Shown piece after piece: positions 34,167 to 42,176 of a DNA stretch of 59,468 nucleotides. The translations under genes and the position numbers were made by a program. The stretch is from Lachnospiraceae bacterium (GTDB lineage Bacteria > Bacillota > Clostridia > Lachnospirales > Lachnospiraceae). Position 1 is the first letter of the stretch, and every line of letters starts with the position of its first letter. Under the pieces are notes generated by a model. The model searched no databases, was not told where the DNA came from, and was given only the letters and a program-made list of their open reading frames with translations. The DNA is taken from the NCBI GenBank assembly GCA_022797535.1, contig JAAWKU010000003.1, positions 1 to 59,468 of the forward strand. The letters run 5' to 3'.

Positions 34167-34173
34167 AAAAATA

Positions 34174-34302
34174 TGCAGGGGATATGCGGAACTATAAACA
34201 GCATATACCCCGGAAAGCGCGCTGCTCCAGATAGGGACGCGAAGGCGGCGGTATCTGGAGCACCAGCCCTGTGTGCTTGCAGGGGATATGCGGAACTATA
34301 AA
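34174..34302 (+). repeat. Structured intergenic element, copy A (upstream of cmk), with 25-bp direct repeats
   Basis: The same 25 bp, beginning TGCAGGGGATATGCGGAACT, stand at 34174-34198 and 34278-34302. Between them lie a GCATATACCCCGGAAAGCGC box (34201-34220) and a perfect 11-bp stem, TGCTCCAGATA (34223-34233) with TATCTGGAGCA (34252-34262), with an 18-nt loop. The 3' box TGCGGAACTATAA (34289-34301) is 21 nt before the cmk start codon. The 43573 element has the same order of parts and a different but equally paired stem. Confidence 0.75.
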
Positions 34303-34322
34303 TAAGAAAGAGGAAAGAGTAA

Positions 34323-34982
34323 ATGAGTTATAATATCGCTGTGGACGGGCCGGCCGGGGCCGGCAAAAGCACCATAGCAAGGGCTGTGGCAAAGGAACTG
34401 AACATCATCTATGTGGATACGGGGGCGATGTATAGAGCGATGGGGCTGTATATGCTGCGCCAGGGGATCAATCCGGAGGACGAGCAGGGAGTGACAGCCC
34501 ATTGTGAGGAGGCGGATATTGCTTTAAAATATGAAGACGGAGTACAGGTGGTCTGTCTGAACGGAGAAAATGTCAACGACTATATCCGCACCGAGGAGGT
34601 GGGAGCCGCAACCTCCAGGATCAGCGTGCTTCCCGCCGTTCGCAGGCGTGTCACCGCTCTGCAGAAAGAACTGGCCTCCAAAGTGGATTGTATTATGGAC
34701 GGCCGGGACATAGGTACCTGTGTGCTGCCGAACGCGGACGTAAAGATATACCTCACCGCCAGCAGCGCCGTCCGCGCCAGGCGCCGGTATGACGAATTGA
34801 CTGCCAGGGGGCAGGACTGTGACCTGACCCGGATCCAGGCGGATATGGAGGAGAGAGACTACCGGGACATGCACCGGGAGATCAGCCCTCTGTGCCAGGC
34901 GGAGGATGCCGTTCTGGTGGACAGTTCGGATCTGACGCCCCGGCAGGTCATTGAAAAAATCCTGGAGCTCTGCAAGCGGTAG
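34323..34982 (+). CDS. cmk: Cytidylate kinase
   Basis: Phosphorylates CMP and dCMP to the diphosphates in pyrimidine nucleotide supply. The 219-residue protein has the P-loop GPAGAGKST (residues 9-17), the NMP-binding segment IIYVDTGAMYRAMGLY, DGRDIGTCVLPNADVKIYLTAS, and the lid RARRRYDEL. GAGGAAAGAG precedes the ATG. It is followed after 24 bp by ispH and then an S1 protein, the conserved Clostridia order. Confidence 0.97.
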   Translation: MSYNIAVDGPAGAGKSTIARAVAKELNIIYVDTGAMYRAMGLYMLRQGINPEDEQGVTAHCEEADIALKYEDGVQVVCLNGENVNDYIRTEEVGAATSRISVLPAVRRRVTALQKELASKVDCIMDGRDIGTCVLPNADVKIYLTASSAVRARRRYDELTARGQDCDLTRIQADMEERDYRDMHREISPLCQAEDAVLVDSSDLTPRQVIEKILELCKR

Positions 34983-35006
34983 ACAGGGGATAGGAGAGCG
35001 CAGAGT

Positions 35007-35864
35007 ATGGAGATCAGACTTGTGGCAGGCGCCGGCTTCTGCTTTGGCGTGAAACGCGCAGTGGATACCGTGTATGAGCAGATACAAACGGGGAAAACTA
35101 TATATACCTATGGCTCCATCGTGAACAACGAGGTAGTGGTTAGGGAACTGGCGGAACAGGGAGTGCGCGTCATCGAAAGCCGCGAGGAACTGGAAAAGCT
35201 GCCAGACGCCACGGCGGGCACGATAATCATCAGGGCCCACGGCGTGCCCTGGGAAGTGCAGCAGCAAATGGAGCGGAAGGGCTGGGAGATCATTGACGCC
35301 ACATGTCCCTTTGTGAAGAGGATTCACAGGACCGTAGAAAAAAAAAGCAGCCAGGGAGAACATATCCTGGTGGTAGGCAGCCCGGAGCATCCCGAGATCC
35401 AGGGGATTGTGGGATGGTGCAACGGCCCGGTAGAGGTGCTTGAAACCGTGGAAGAAGCCCAGAAATACGTGCCTCCGGAGGGAAAAAGGCTTACCGTGGT
35501 GGCTCAAACGACATTTAATTACAATAAATTTCAACATATAGTTGAAATTCTTAAGAAAAAAGGTTACAATGTAAGTATTGTGAATACCATCTGCAAGGCC
35601 ACAGAGGACAGGCAGAGGGAAACACAGGAAGTAGCAGCGAATGCTGACGCCATGATTGTGATAGGAGGTAAACACAGTTCCAATGCTACAAAGCTATATG
35701 AAATCTGCCGGGAAGTGTGTGATAATACCTATTTTATACAAACACTGGATGACTTGCATTTAGAACTACCTAAATCAGCTCGACTGGTGGGCATTACTGC
35801 AGGGGCTTCCACCCCAAATAAATTAATAGAGGAGGTTCAAAATTATGTCAGAATTAACTTTTGA
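35007..35864 (+). CDS. ispH: 4-hydroxy-3-methylbut-2-enyl diphosphate reductase
   Basis: The last enzyme of the MEP isoprenoid pathway, an oxygen-sensitive 4Fe-4S reductase making IPP and DMAPP. The 285-residue protein has the three cluster cysteines Cys12 (GAGFCFGVKRAV), Cys100 (DATCPFVKRIH) and Cys196 (NTICKATEDRQ), plus the active-site glutamate region VAQTTFNYNKF. It is stand-alone here and not fused to the S1 protein, as happens in some Clostridia. Its last 20 bp overlap the S1 gene in another frame, which points to translational coupling. Confidence 0.97.
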   Translation: MEIRLVAGAGFCFGVKRAVDTVYEQIQTGKTIYTYGSIVNNEVVVRELAEQGVRVIESREELEKLPDATAGTIIIRAHGVPWEVQQQMERKGWEIIDATCPFVKRIHRTVEKKSSQGEHILVVGSPEHPEIQGIVGWCNGPVEVLETVEEAQKYVPPEGKRLTVVAQTTFNYNKFQHIVEILKKKGYNVSIVNTICKATEDRQRETQEVAANADAMIVIGGKHSSNATKLYEICREVCDNTYFIQTLDDLHLELPKSARLVGITAGASTPNKLIEEVQNYVRINF

Positions 35865-36975
35865 ACAAATGCTGGAAGAATCATTAAAAACAATACATGC
35901 AGGAGAGGTAGTTGAAGGCACTGTCATCGATGTGAAGCCGGACGAGATCGTTCTCAACATCGGATACAAGTCAGACGGTATTCTCACCAAGAGTGAATAC
36001 TCCAATGACCAGAGTGTGGATCTTACCACGATTGCTAAGGTTGGCGACACCATGGAAGTGAAGGTTTTGAAGGTGAACGACGGGGAGGGACAGGTGGTCC
36101 TGACCTACAAGCGTCTGGCGGCAGACAGAGGCAACAAGCGCATTGAAGAAGCCTACAATAACAGAGAAGTGTTGAAGGCGACTGTCACACAGGTATTGGA
36201 AGGGGGCCTCAGCGTAGTAGTTGACGAAGTGAGGATCTTTATTCCCGCAAGCCTGGTATCTGACACTTATGAGAAGGACCTGACCAAGTATGCAGGGCAG
36301 GAGATTGAATTTGTGATCAGCGAGTACAATCCCAAGAGAAGAAGATATATCGGCGACCGCAGACAGTTGATTGCAGAGCAGAAGGCAGAGATGCAGCGTG
36401 AACTGTTTGCAAGGATCCATGAAGGCGATATTGTGGAAGGCGTGGTGAAGAACGTTACTGACTTCGGCGCTTTTGTCGATCTGGGCGGCGCTGACGGCCT
36501 GCTGCACATCTCCGAGATGTCCTGGGGCCGGGTGGAGCATCCTAAGAAGGTATTTAAGGTAGGCGAGCATCTGACAGTCCTGATCAAGGAGATCAATGGC
36601 AGCAAGATTGCTCTGTCCCTGAAGTTTGACGACGCCAATCCCTGGAAGGACGCGGCGGACAAGTTTGCCGTGGGCAGCGTTCTTACCGGCAGAGTGGCCA
36701 GAATGACAGACTTTGGCGCCTTTGTGGAATTGGAGCCCGGCGTGGACGCGCTGCTGCATGTGTCCCAGATTTCCAAGGAGCATATCGACAAACCCTCCGA
36801 CGTGTTGAGCGTGGGAGAGGAAGTCACTGCCAAAGTGGTTGACTTCAATGAGGCAGACAGAAAGATTTCCCTGAGTATTAAGGCTTTGTCCGCTTCCGGT
36901 TCTTCCAGGGAAGAGGACGGAGATGTGGTATCCGTGGATATCGACGCAGTGATTGCGGCGGAAGGTGAGGAATAA
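35845..36975 (+). CDS. rpsA: S1 RNA-binding protein (ribosomal protein S1 homologue)
   Basis: A 376-residue protein with four S1 domains at about residues 15-85, 100-165, 190-260 and 275-345. The last two are the clearest (VVKNVTDFGAFVDLGGADGLLHISEM and VARMTDFGAFVELEPGVDALLHVSQI). Four domains and an acidic tail are usual for the short S1 proteins of low-GC Gram-positives, which bind mRNA but may not be stable ribosome parts. AGAGGAGGT precedes the ATG inside the ispH 3' end. Confidence 0.93.
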   Translation: MSELTFEQMLEESLKTIHAGEVVEGTVIDVKPDEIVLNIGYKSDGILTKSEYSNDQSVDLTTIAKVGDTMEVKVLKVNDGEGQVVLTYKRLAADRGNKRIEEAYNNREVLKATVTQVLEGGLSVVVDEVRIFIPASLVSDTYEKDLTKYAGQEIEFVISEYNPKRRRYIGDRRQLIAEQKAEMQRELFARIHEGDIVEGVVKNVTDFGAFVDLGGADGLLHISEMSWGRVEHPKKVFKVGEHLTVLIKEINGSKIALSLKFDDANPWKDAADKFAVGSVLTGRVARMTDFGAFVELEPGVDALLHVSQISKEHIDKPSDVLSVGEEVTAKVVDFNEADRKISLSIKALSASGSSREEDGDVVSVDIDAVIAAEGEE

Positions 36976-37001
36976 AAATAAAATAAGGGGCGACAAATGC
37001 C

Positions 37002-37781
37002 ATGGATTATGATTACGAGTATTTGAAACAACAGATATTCAGTCTAACCACAATTGATCTGAACGCCTACAAGGAGCGACAGATGAAGCGGCGGATTGAT
37101 ACACTGATCGATAAGCATGGCATCAAAGGCTATGACAAATACGTGCAGGCGCTTAAGAGTGATAAGGCCCTGTTTGAGGAATTTGTCAACTATATAACGA
37201 TCAATGTGTCCGAATTTTACCGTAATCCGGAACAGTGGAAGATTATGGACGAGCAGATTTTTCCGGAATTGATCCGCAAATTTGGCAAAAACCTGAAAAT
37301 ATGGAGCGCCGCCTGTTCCACAGGCGACGAGCCTTATTCTCTTGTGATGGCCCTGTCCAGACATGTGCCGCTGGGACAGATCCGCATTATTGCCACAGAT
37401 CTGGACAAGCAGGTGATCGCCAAGGCAAAGGTGGGATTGTATGCGGACAGAAGCGTCACAGCTGTTCCTGCGGATTTGAAGAAGAAGTATTTCACCCAGG
37501 TGGGTCCATCCTACAAAATCTCCGATGAGATCAAATCGAGGGTGGAGTTCCGGGAACATAATTTGCTCAAAGATACTTACCCTAACGATTGCCACCTGAT
37601 CGTGTGCCGAAACGTGCTGATCTATTTCACCGAGGAGGCCAAGGATGAAGTTTTTGCCAAGTTCCAGAAAAACCTCAAGCCCGGCGGTGTCCTGTTTATC
37701 GGCAGCACGGAACAGATCATCAATTACAGGGAACTGGGGTACGCGAGGAAGAATTCTTTCTTCTATGAACGCCCCTGTTAA
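37002..37781 (+). CDS. CheR-type protein-glutamate methyltransferase
   Basis: CheR enzymes methylate glutamates of chemotaxis receptors using S-adenosylmethionine. This 259-residue protein has the helical N-terminal domain (about 1-75: YLKQQIFSLTTIDLNAYKERQMKRRI), NVSEFYRNPEQW, the SAM loop WSAACSTGDEPYSLVMAL and LIVCRNVLIYFTEEA. No receptor, cheB or motility gene is near; it stands 26 bp after the S1 gene as the last gene of the cmk-ispH-S1 run. It may serve a non-flagellar function. Confidence 0.92.
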   Translation: MDYDYEYLKQQIFSLTTIDLNAYKERQMKRRIDTLIDKHGIKGYDKYVQALKSDKALFEEFVNYITINVSEFYRNPEQWKIMDEQIFPELIRKFGKNLKIWSAACSTGDEPYSLVMALSRHVPLGQIRIIATDLDKQVIAKAKVGLYADRSVTAVPADLKKKYFTQVGPSYKISDEIKSRVEFREHNLLKDTYPNDCHLIVCRNVLIYFTEEAKDEVFAKFQKNLKPGGVLFIGSTEQIINYRELGYARKNSFFYERPC

Positions 37782-37809
37782 AGGAAAAGACGATAAAGAA
37801 AAATATAAA

Positions 37810-37843
37810 CTCCATGGGATTGGATTATTCCCATGGAGCTTTA
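37810..37843. terminator. Bidirectional terminator between cheR and the minus-strand nuclease
   Basis: CTCCATGGGA (37810-37819) pairs perfectly with TCCCATGGAG (37829-37838). The plus strand continues CTTTAT, and the minus strand continues into TTTATATTTTTC, so it can serve both convergent genes. The minus-strand side is the stronger. Confidence 0.75.
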
Positions 37844-37930
37844 TGTTGCTGTCAAATATTCTTTGCAAGGCTGCGCCTCTGTAAACTGTTTCATTTTCTG
37901 TTAATGTTTAACCGGGAAAAGAAGTCCGCC

Positions 37931-39034
37931 TTAGTATGCCGCCGCTATCATGGACAGAATATGGTTGGCATAGCTGGTGAATGCCGCGCGGTTTTTCTTG
38001 ATTTCGTCAGTGATTTCAAAAAACAGTTCCCTGCTTTTGTAATCCCTCTTAAAAAAAGGTTCAATCAATACGTCCCACTGGGGGAGATAGCAGGAGTATT
38101 TTCGGGTGTAACAAGTGGCGGCGGTGGCGGCTACCCGGTGCTCCCGGTCCACGAAGGAAGCAACGGATTTGTGCAGGGCTACGTCCTCAGCAGGAAGATA
38201 ATAATAGTCCCGGTAGTTGGTGTAGAAGTATTTCATTTCCTCCTCATAGATGGGTACCCGAAGCTGTGCCTCTCTGCCGCTGCCCTTGAAGTAGCAGTAA
38301 TTGGCAGAGGCGGAGACGGCAACTGGAAGCGTGCAGGTCAAGGAGAGAGCCATCACCAGTTCCTGCCGCCGGTTGCCGTTCACATCTTTGTAGGAATTGG
38401 CCTGTACCTTGCGGGCTTTCACTTTGCCGTCAAACAGGTCATAGTAGGACAGGATGGGCAGGATCTGCAGCATCCCCCGGAGATCATCGGCATTGTGCAG
38501 CAACAGCGACTTCTCTGCGAACTCGGAGGGCAGTTTCACGTAGTCGTGATAAACACCGATCAGCTCTCCTCCGGTAAATGCGTCCTCGCGCTTGATCCCC
38601 AGAAATTTCTCTATGGTTTTCTGCTTGCAGTTGGGCAGTTTCAGGAAATATTTGTAGAAGCTGACCCGCTTGTAGATGTCAAGCCCCTCAAAACCTTCAA
38701 AGCTGTAGGGCAGGCGCAGCTGCTCGCATTTGTTCTGGATAAAGGGCAGGTCAAAATTGTTGCCGTTAAAGTGAATCAGATACTTATAGGAGGCCGCAAA
38801 TTCAAAAAAGGCAGTTATGATCTGTAATTCTTCCACATAATTCTGTGCAAACCACTGCCTGGTGCGCCAGCAGCCATCGCTGTAATAGGCACAGCCGATC
38901 AGGTACAGATAGGATGTGCGGGGGGTAAATCCGGTGGTTTCAATATCCAGAAACAGAATCTGGTCCAGAGGCGCCAGATTTTCCAGAGGATATTGGATTT
39001 CAAGGTTTTCTATAACTGCGTCGTCTGTTTTCAT
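37931..39034 (-). CDS. RNase H-like exonuclease-fold protein (YprB type)
   Basis: A 367-residue protein with a DEDD exonuclease core in its N-terminal half: FLDIETTGFTPRTSYLYLIG (residues 28-47, exo I with the D-x-E pair), LIHFNGNNFDLPFIQNK (exo II Asp, about 86-102) and LLLHNADDLRGM (late Asp, about 178-189). These are the traits of the RNase H-like family of Bacillus YprB, probably a 3'-5' nuclease or a nuclease-like RNA-binding protein. The C-terminal 150 residues have no motif I can name. GAGGTATT precedes the ATG on the minus strand. Confidence 0.85.
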   Translation of the reverse strand: MKTDDAVIENLEIQYPLENLAPLDQILFLDIETTGFTPRTSYLYLIGCAYYSDGCWRTRQWFAQNYVEELQIITAFFEFAASYKYLIHFNGNNFDLPFIQNKCEQLRLPYSFEGFEGLDIYKRVSFYKYFLKLPNCKQKTIEKFLGIKREDAFTGGELIGVYHDYVKLPSEFAEKSLLLHNADDLRGMLQILPILSYYDLFDGKVKARKVQANSYKDVNGNRRQELVMALSLTCTLPVAVSASANYCYFKGSGREAQLRVPIYEEEMKYFYTNYRDYYYLPAEDVALHKSVASFVDREHRVAATAATCYTRKYSCYLPQWDVLIEPFFKRDYKSRELFFEITDEIKKNRAAFTSYANHILSMIAAAY

Positions 39035-39202
39035 ATGAATACCTCATATCCGCTCCGGCGGATTCAAAATCTAAAGTTGAAAGCATCGTTTTCCCCGGCG
39101 TGCCCGGGCTGGCTCAACCCATGATATGGCGCGCTGCTTTGAAAGGATTCATGCTCTTATGTTTTATATCTTAACACAAATTTTGAAAATACAGTAGTAT
39201 TT

Positions 39203-39231
39203 TTGTAAAAAAAATAGTATATTAGTATAAG
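39203..39231 (+). promoter_or_regulatory. Promoter of the rnf operon
   Basis: TTGTAA (39203-39208) and TATAAG (39226-39231) stand 17 bp apart in a very A/T-rich stretch, 52 bp before rnfC. The rest of the divergent gap (39035-39202) holds no gene that I can see. Confidence 0.6.
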
Positions 39232-39282
39232 AAGTAAATTCGACAAACGATGTCATAAAAAGTCGGAAGGTAGGAAAAAAGC

Positions 39283-40599
39283 ATGCGAAAGTTGACTTTT
39301 GTGGGTGGCGTACACCCATATGACGGCAAGGACCTGTCCAAGGACAAGCCCATTGTCTCCGTGCTGCCCAAGGGGGAACTGGTTTACCCGGTATCCCAGC
39401 ATATCGGCGCTCCGGCGGCTCCCATCGTGAAAAAGGGAGACAGGGTGCTGGCAGGGCAGAAGATTGCGGAGCAGACGGGTTTTGTATCAGCTCCGGTCTA
39501 CGCCTCCGTGTCGGGTACTGTCAAGGCCATTGAGCCCCGGCGCGTTGTCACCGGCGACAGTGTCATGAGTATTGTGGTGGAGAACGATCACCAGTATGAG
39601 GAGGTTCCCATGCAGCCGCCGGGACCATTGGAATCTTTGAGTCGGGAACAGATCATCGACTGTATCAAGGAGGCCGGGATCGTGGGTATGGGCGGAGCAG
39701 GTTTCCCCACCTATGTGAAACTTTCTCCCAAGGAGCCGGAGAAGATCGAATACTGTATCGCCAACTGCGCGGAGTGTGAGCCTTATCTCACCAGCGATTA
39801 CCGCAGGATGCTGGAGGAGCCGGAGAAGCTGATTGGCGGTCTCAAGATTATTCTGCAGCTTTTCCCAAACGCCAGAGGCATCCTGGCGGTGGAGGACAAC
39901 AAGCCGGACTGCATAAAGCTGCTGCAGGAGCGGGTCAGGGGTGAGGACCGCATCAGCGTAAAGGCTTTGCAGACCAAATATCCCCAGGGAGCGGAGCGTA
40001 CCCTGATCTATGCCACCACGGGCAGGCAGATTAATTCTTCCATGCTTCCTGCCGACGTGGGCTGTGTGGTGAACAATGTGGATACTGTGGTGGCCATATA
40101 TCGGGCCGTGACAGAGGGACGTCCCCTGATGGAACGCATTGTTACCGTCACAGGGGATGCCATTCAGAATCCTCAGAACTATCGGGTGAAGATCGGTATG
40201 AATTACCGGGAACTGGTGGAGGAGGCAGGAGGCTTTGCGGGCAAGCCGGAGAAGATTGTATGCGGCGGTCCCATGATGGGCTTTGCCATGTTTGATCTGG
40301 ACGTGCCCACCACCAAGACTTCCACGGCGCTGCTCTGTCTGTCCCGGGACGAGGTTTCAGCCATGGAGCCGGGGCCCTGCATCAACTGTGGCCGCTGCGT
40401 GGAGGTGTGTCCCGGCAGGGTGGTCCCCAGCAGACTGGCGGATTATGCGGAGCGTTTTGATGAGGAGGCTTTTCTCAAACACGACGGCATGGAGTGCTGC
40501 GAATGCGGATGCTGCAGCTTTATCTGCCCTGCCAAACGGCCGCTGACCCAGCAGATTAAGTCCATGCGCAAGATTCAGCTTGCCAAGAAAAAGAAATAG
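39283..40599 (+). CDS. rnfC: Rnf complex subunit C
   Basis: The peripheral subunit of the ferredoxin:NAD+ oxidoreductase that binds NADH/FMN and passes electrons to the membrane part. It is 438 residues long with a biotinyl-like N-terminal barrel (about 30-100), the NADH/FMN Rossmann part with GMGGAGFPTYVKLSP (about 132-146), a SLBB region near 250-300, and two 4Fe-4S motifs, CINCGRCVEVCPGR (about residue 366) and CCECGCCSFICPAKRP (about 406). First of six rnf genes in the order C-D-G-E-A-B. Confidence 0.97.
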   Translation: MRKLTFVGGVHPYDGKDLSKDKPIVSVLPKGELVYPVSQHIGAPAAPIVKKGDRVLAGQKIAEQTGFVSAPVYASVSGTVKAIEPRRVVTGDSVMSIVVENDHQYEEVPMQPPGPLESLSREQIIDCIKEAGIVGMGGAGFPTYVKLSPKEPEKIEYCIANCAECEPYLTSDYRRMLEEPEKLIGGLKIILQLFPNARGILAVEDNKPDCIKLLQERVRGEDRISVKALQTKYPQGAERTLIYATTGRQINSSMLPADVGCVVNNVDTVVAIYRAVTEGRPLMERIVTVTGDAIQNPQNYRVKIGMNYRELVEEAGGFAGKPEKIVCGGPMMGFAMFDLDVPTTKTSTALLCLSRDEVSAMEPGPCINCGRCVEVCPGRVVPSRLADYAERFDEEAFLKHDGMECCECGCCSFICPAKRPLTQQIKSMRKIQLAKKKK

Positions 40600-40611
40600 G
40601 AGGCAGGAGAA

Positions 40612-41550
40612 GTGGACAGAAAATTAAGAGTATCATCTAACCCCCATATTCGGTCAAAAGTGACCACCAACGGCATTATGATGGCCGTGGCGCTTGCCCT
40701 GCTGCCTGCCGCCGGATTCGGCATTTACAATTTTGGCATAAGGGCGCTGCTACATATTTTGATCACGGTGGCATCCACCGTATTGACAGAGTTTTTATTT
40801 GGATTATATAAGAAAAAACTGACTGTTACGGATCTGTCCGCAGTGGTGACGGGCCTGTTGCTGGCGTTGAATCTGCCGGTGGGCGCGCCTCTCTGGATCG
40901 GCGCGCTGGGCGGCGTGTTTGCCATCCTGGTGGTGAAAATGCTGTTCGGCGGTCTGGGGCAGAACTTCATGAACCCGGCGCTGGCGGCAAGATGTTTTCT
41001 GCTGATTTCCTTTCCGGCGCTGATGACGAATTTTACCTGTGACGCCTATACCGGAGCCACCCCTCTGGCTGCGCTGAAAGCGGGGGAGGCAGTCAATGTA
41101 ACTAATATGATCATCGGCCGCACGGCGGGGACTATCGGTGAGACATCCATGATTGCCCTTGTGGTGGGAGCCTGCCTTCTGATTCTGCTGGGCGTGATAG
41201 ATCTGCGGATTCCTGGCAGCTATATAGTGAGTTTTGCTCTGTTTGTGCTGCTCTTTGGCGGCAGAGGGATGGACTTCCAGTTCCTGTCTGCCCATCTGGC
41301 CGGCGGCGGTCTGATGCTGGGGGCTTTCTTCATGGCCACGGACTATGTGACCAGGCCCATTACAGTCAGGGGACAATACGTATTCGGTGTATTTCTGGGG
41401 ATTATGACGGGGATCTTCCGAATATTCGGCCCCGGCGCGGAGGGAGTATCCTACGCGATCATCCTGGGCAATCTGCTGGTGCCCCTGATCGAGAAGGTGA
41501 CCATGCCCAGGGCATTTGGCAAAGGAGGTGCGGGACATGGCAGGAAATAA
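40612..41550 (+). CDS. rnfD: Rnf complex subunit D
   Basis: A membrane subunit with a covalently bound flavin. The 312-residue protein has about nine or ten membrane helices and the flavinylation segment AYTGATPLAALK, where the Thr of TGAT carries FMN in the family. The start is a GTG 12 bp after rnfC, with AGGAGGCAGGAGA upstream. Its 3' end overlaps rnfG by 14 bp. Confidence 0.96.
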   Translation: MDRKLRVSSNPHIRSKVTTNGIMMAVALALLPAAGFGIYNFGIRALLHILITVASTVLTEFLFGLYKKKLTVTDLSAVVTGLLLALNLPVGAPLWIGALGGVFAILVVKMLFGGLGQNFMNPALAARCFLLISFPALMTNFTCDAYTGATPLAALKAGEAVNVTNMIIGRTAGTIGETSMIALVVGACLLILLGVIDLRIPGSYIVSFALFVLLFGGRGMDFQFLSAHLAGGGLMLGAFFMATDYVTRPITVRGQYVFGVFLGIMTGIFRIFGPGAEGVSYAIILGNLLVPLIEKVTMPRAFGKGGAGHGRK

Positions 41551-42175
41551 CAGGGAGAATGCGGCGAATACGGACAGGAAGAACATGTGGCGGGACGCAG
41601 CCATCCTCTTTGCCATCACTTTGATTTCCGGCCTGCTGCTGGGGCTGGTGTACCAGGTGACTGCGGAGCCCAGAAGGGAACAGCAGGAGCGGAAGATCCG
41701 GGAGGCCTGTCAGGCCGTGTTTGCCCAGGCTCAGAGTTTTGAGGAGATGTCCTATACTCCCAATGAGGCGCTGGCCCGGGAACTTTCCGCGGAAGGCGTG
41801 AGGATCGGTACGGTCTATCGGGCGCTGGACGGCGCCGGAAGCCCTCTTGGTTATGTGATCGAGACCACCTCCGGGGAGGGCTATGGTGGCAATATTACCC
41901 TGTACGCAGGCATCACAAATGATGGTATAGTAAATGGGGTGTCCATTTTATCCATTTCGGAGACTCCTGGACTGGGGATGCGTGCCGGGGAGGTGCTGAT
42001 TCCCCAATTCTCAGGAAAGATGGCCACGGGCTTTACCTACACCAAGTCCGGCAGTCAGTCGGACAGTGAGATAGACGCCATCAGCGGCGCAACCATTACC
42101 ACGGAAGCCGTGACCAACGCGGTAAACGGCGCTGTCAGCGCCTTTACCGGGGATCTGCAAAAGGGAGGGGAATGA
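41537..42175 (+). CDS. rnfG: Rnf complex subunit G
   Basis: A single-pass protein whose large outside domain carries covalent FMN. The 212-residue protein has a membrane helix at about residues 18-38 (ILFAITLISGLLLGLVYQV) and the flavin site DAISGATITTEAVTNAV near the C-terminus. The start is the ATG at 41537, with GGAGGTG 7 nt upstream, inside the rnfD 3' end; an in-frame start 21 bp earlier has no ribosome site. Confidence 0.95.
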   Translation: MAGNNRENAANTDRKNMWRDAAILFAITLISGLLLGLVYQVTAEPRREQQERKIREACQAVFAQAQSFEEMSYTPNEALARELSAEGVRIGTVYRALDGAGSPLGYVIETTSGEGYGGNITLYAGITNDGIVNGVSILSISETPGLGMRAGEVLIPQFSGKMATGFTYTKSGSQSDSEIDAISGATITTEAVTNAVNGAVSAFTGDLQKGGE

Positions 42176-42176
42176 T

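Noticed and set aside
34174..34302. Two identical 25-bp repeats considered as a minimal CRISPR array
   Set aside because: There are only two repeats, the spacer is a self-complementary hairpin of 79 bp, no cas gene is present, and related copies occur elsewhere as single structured elements.
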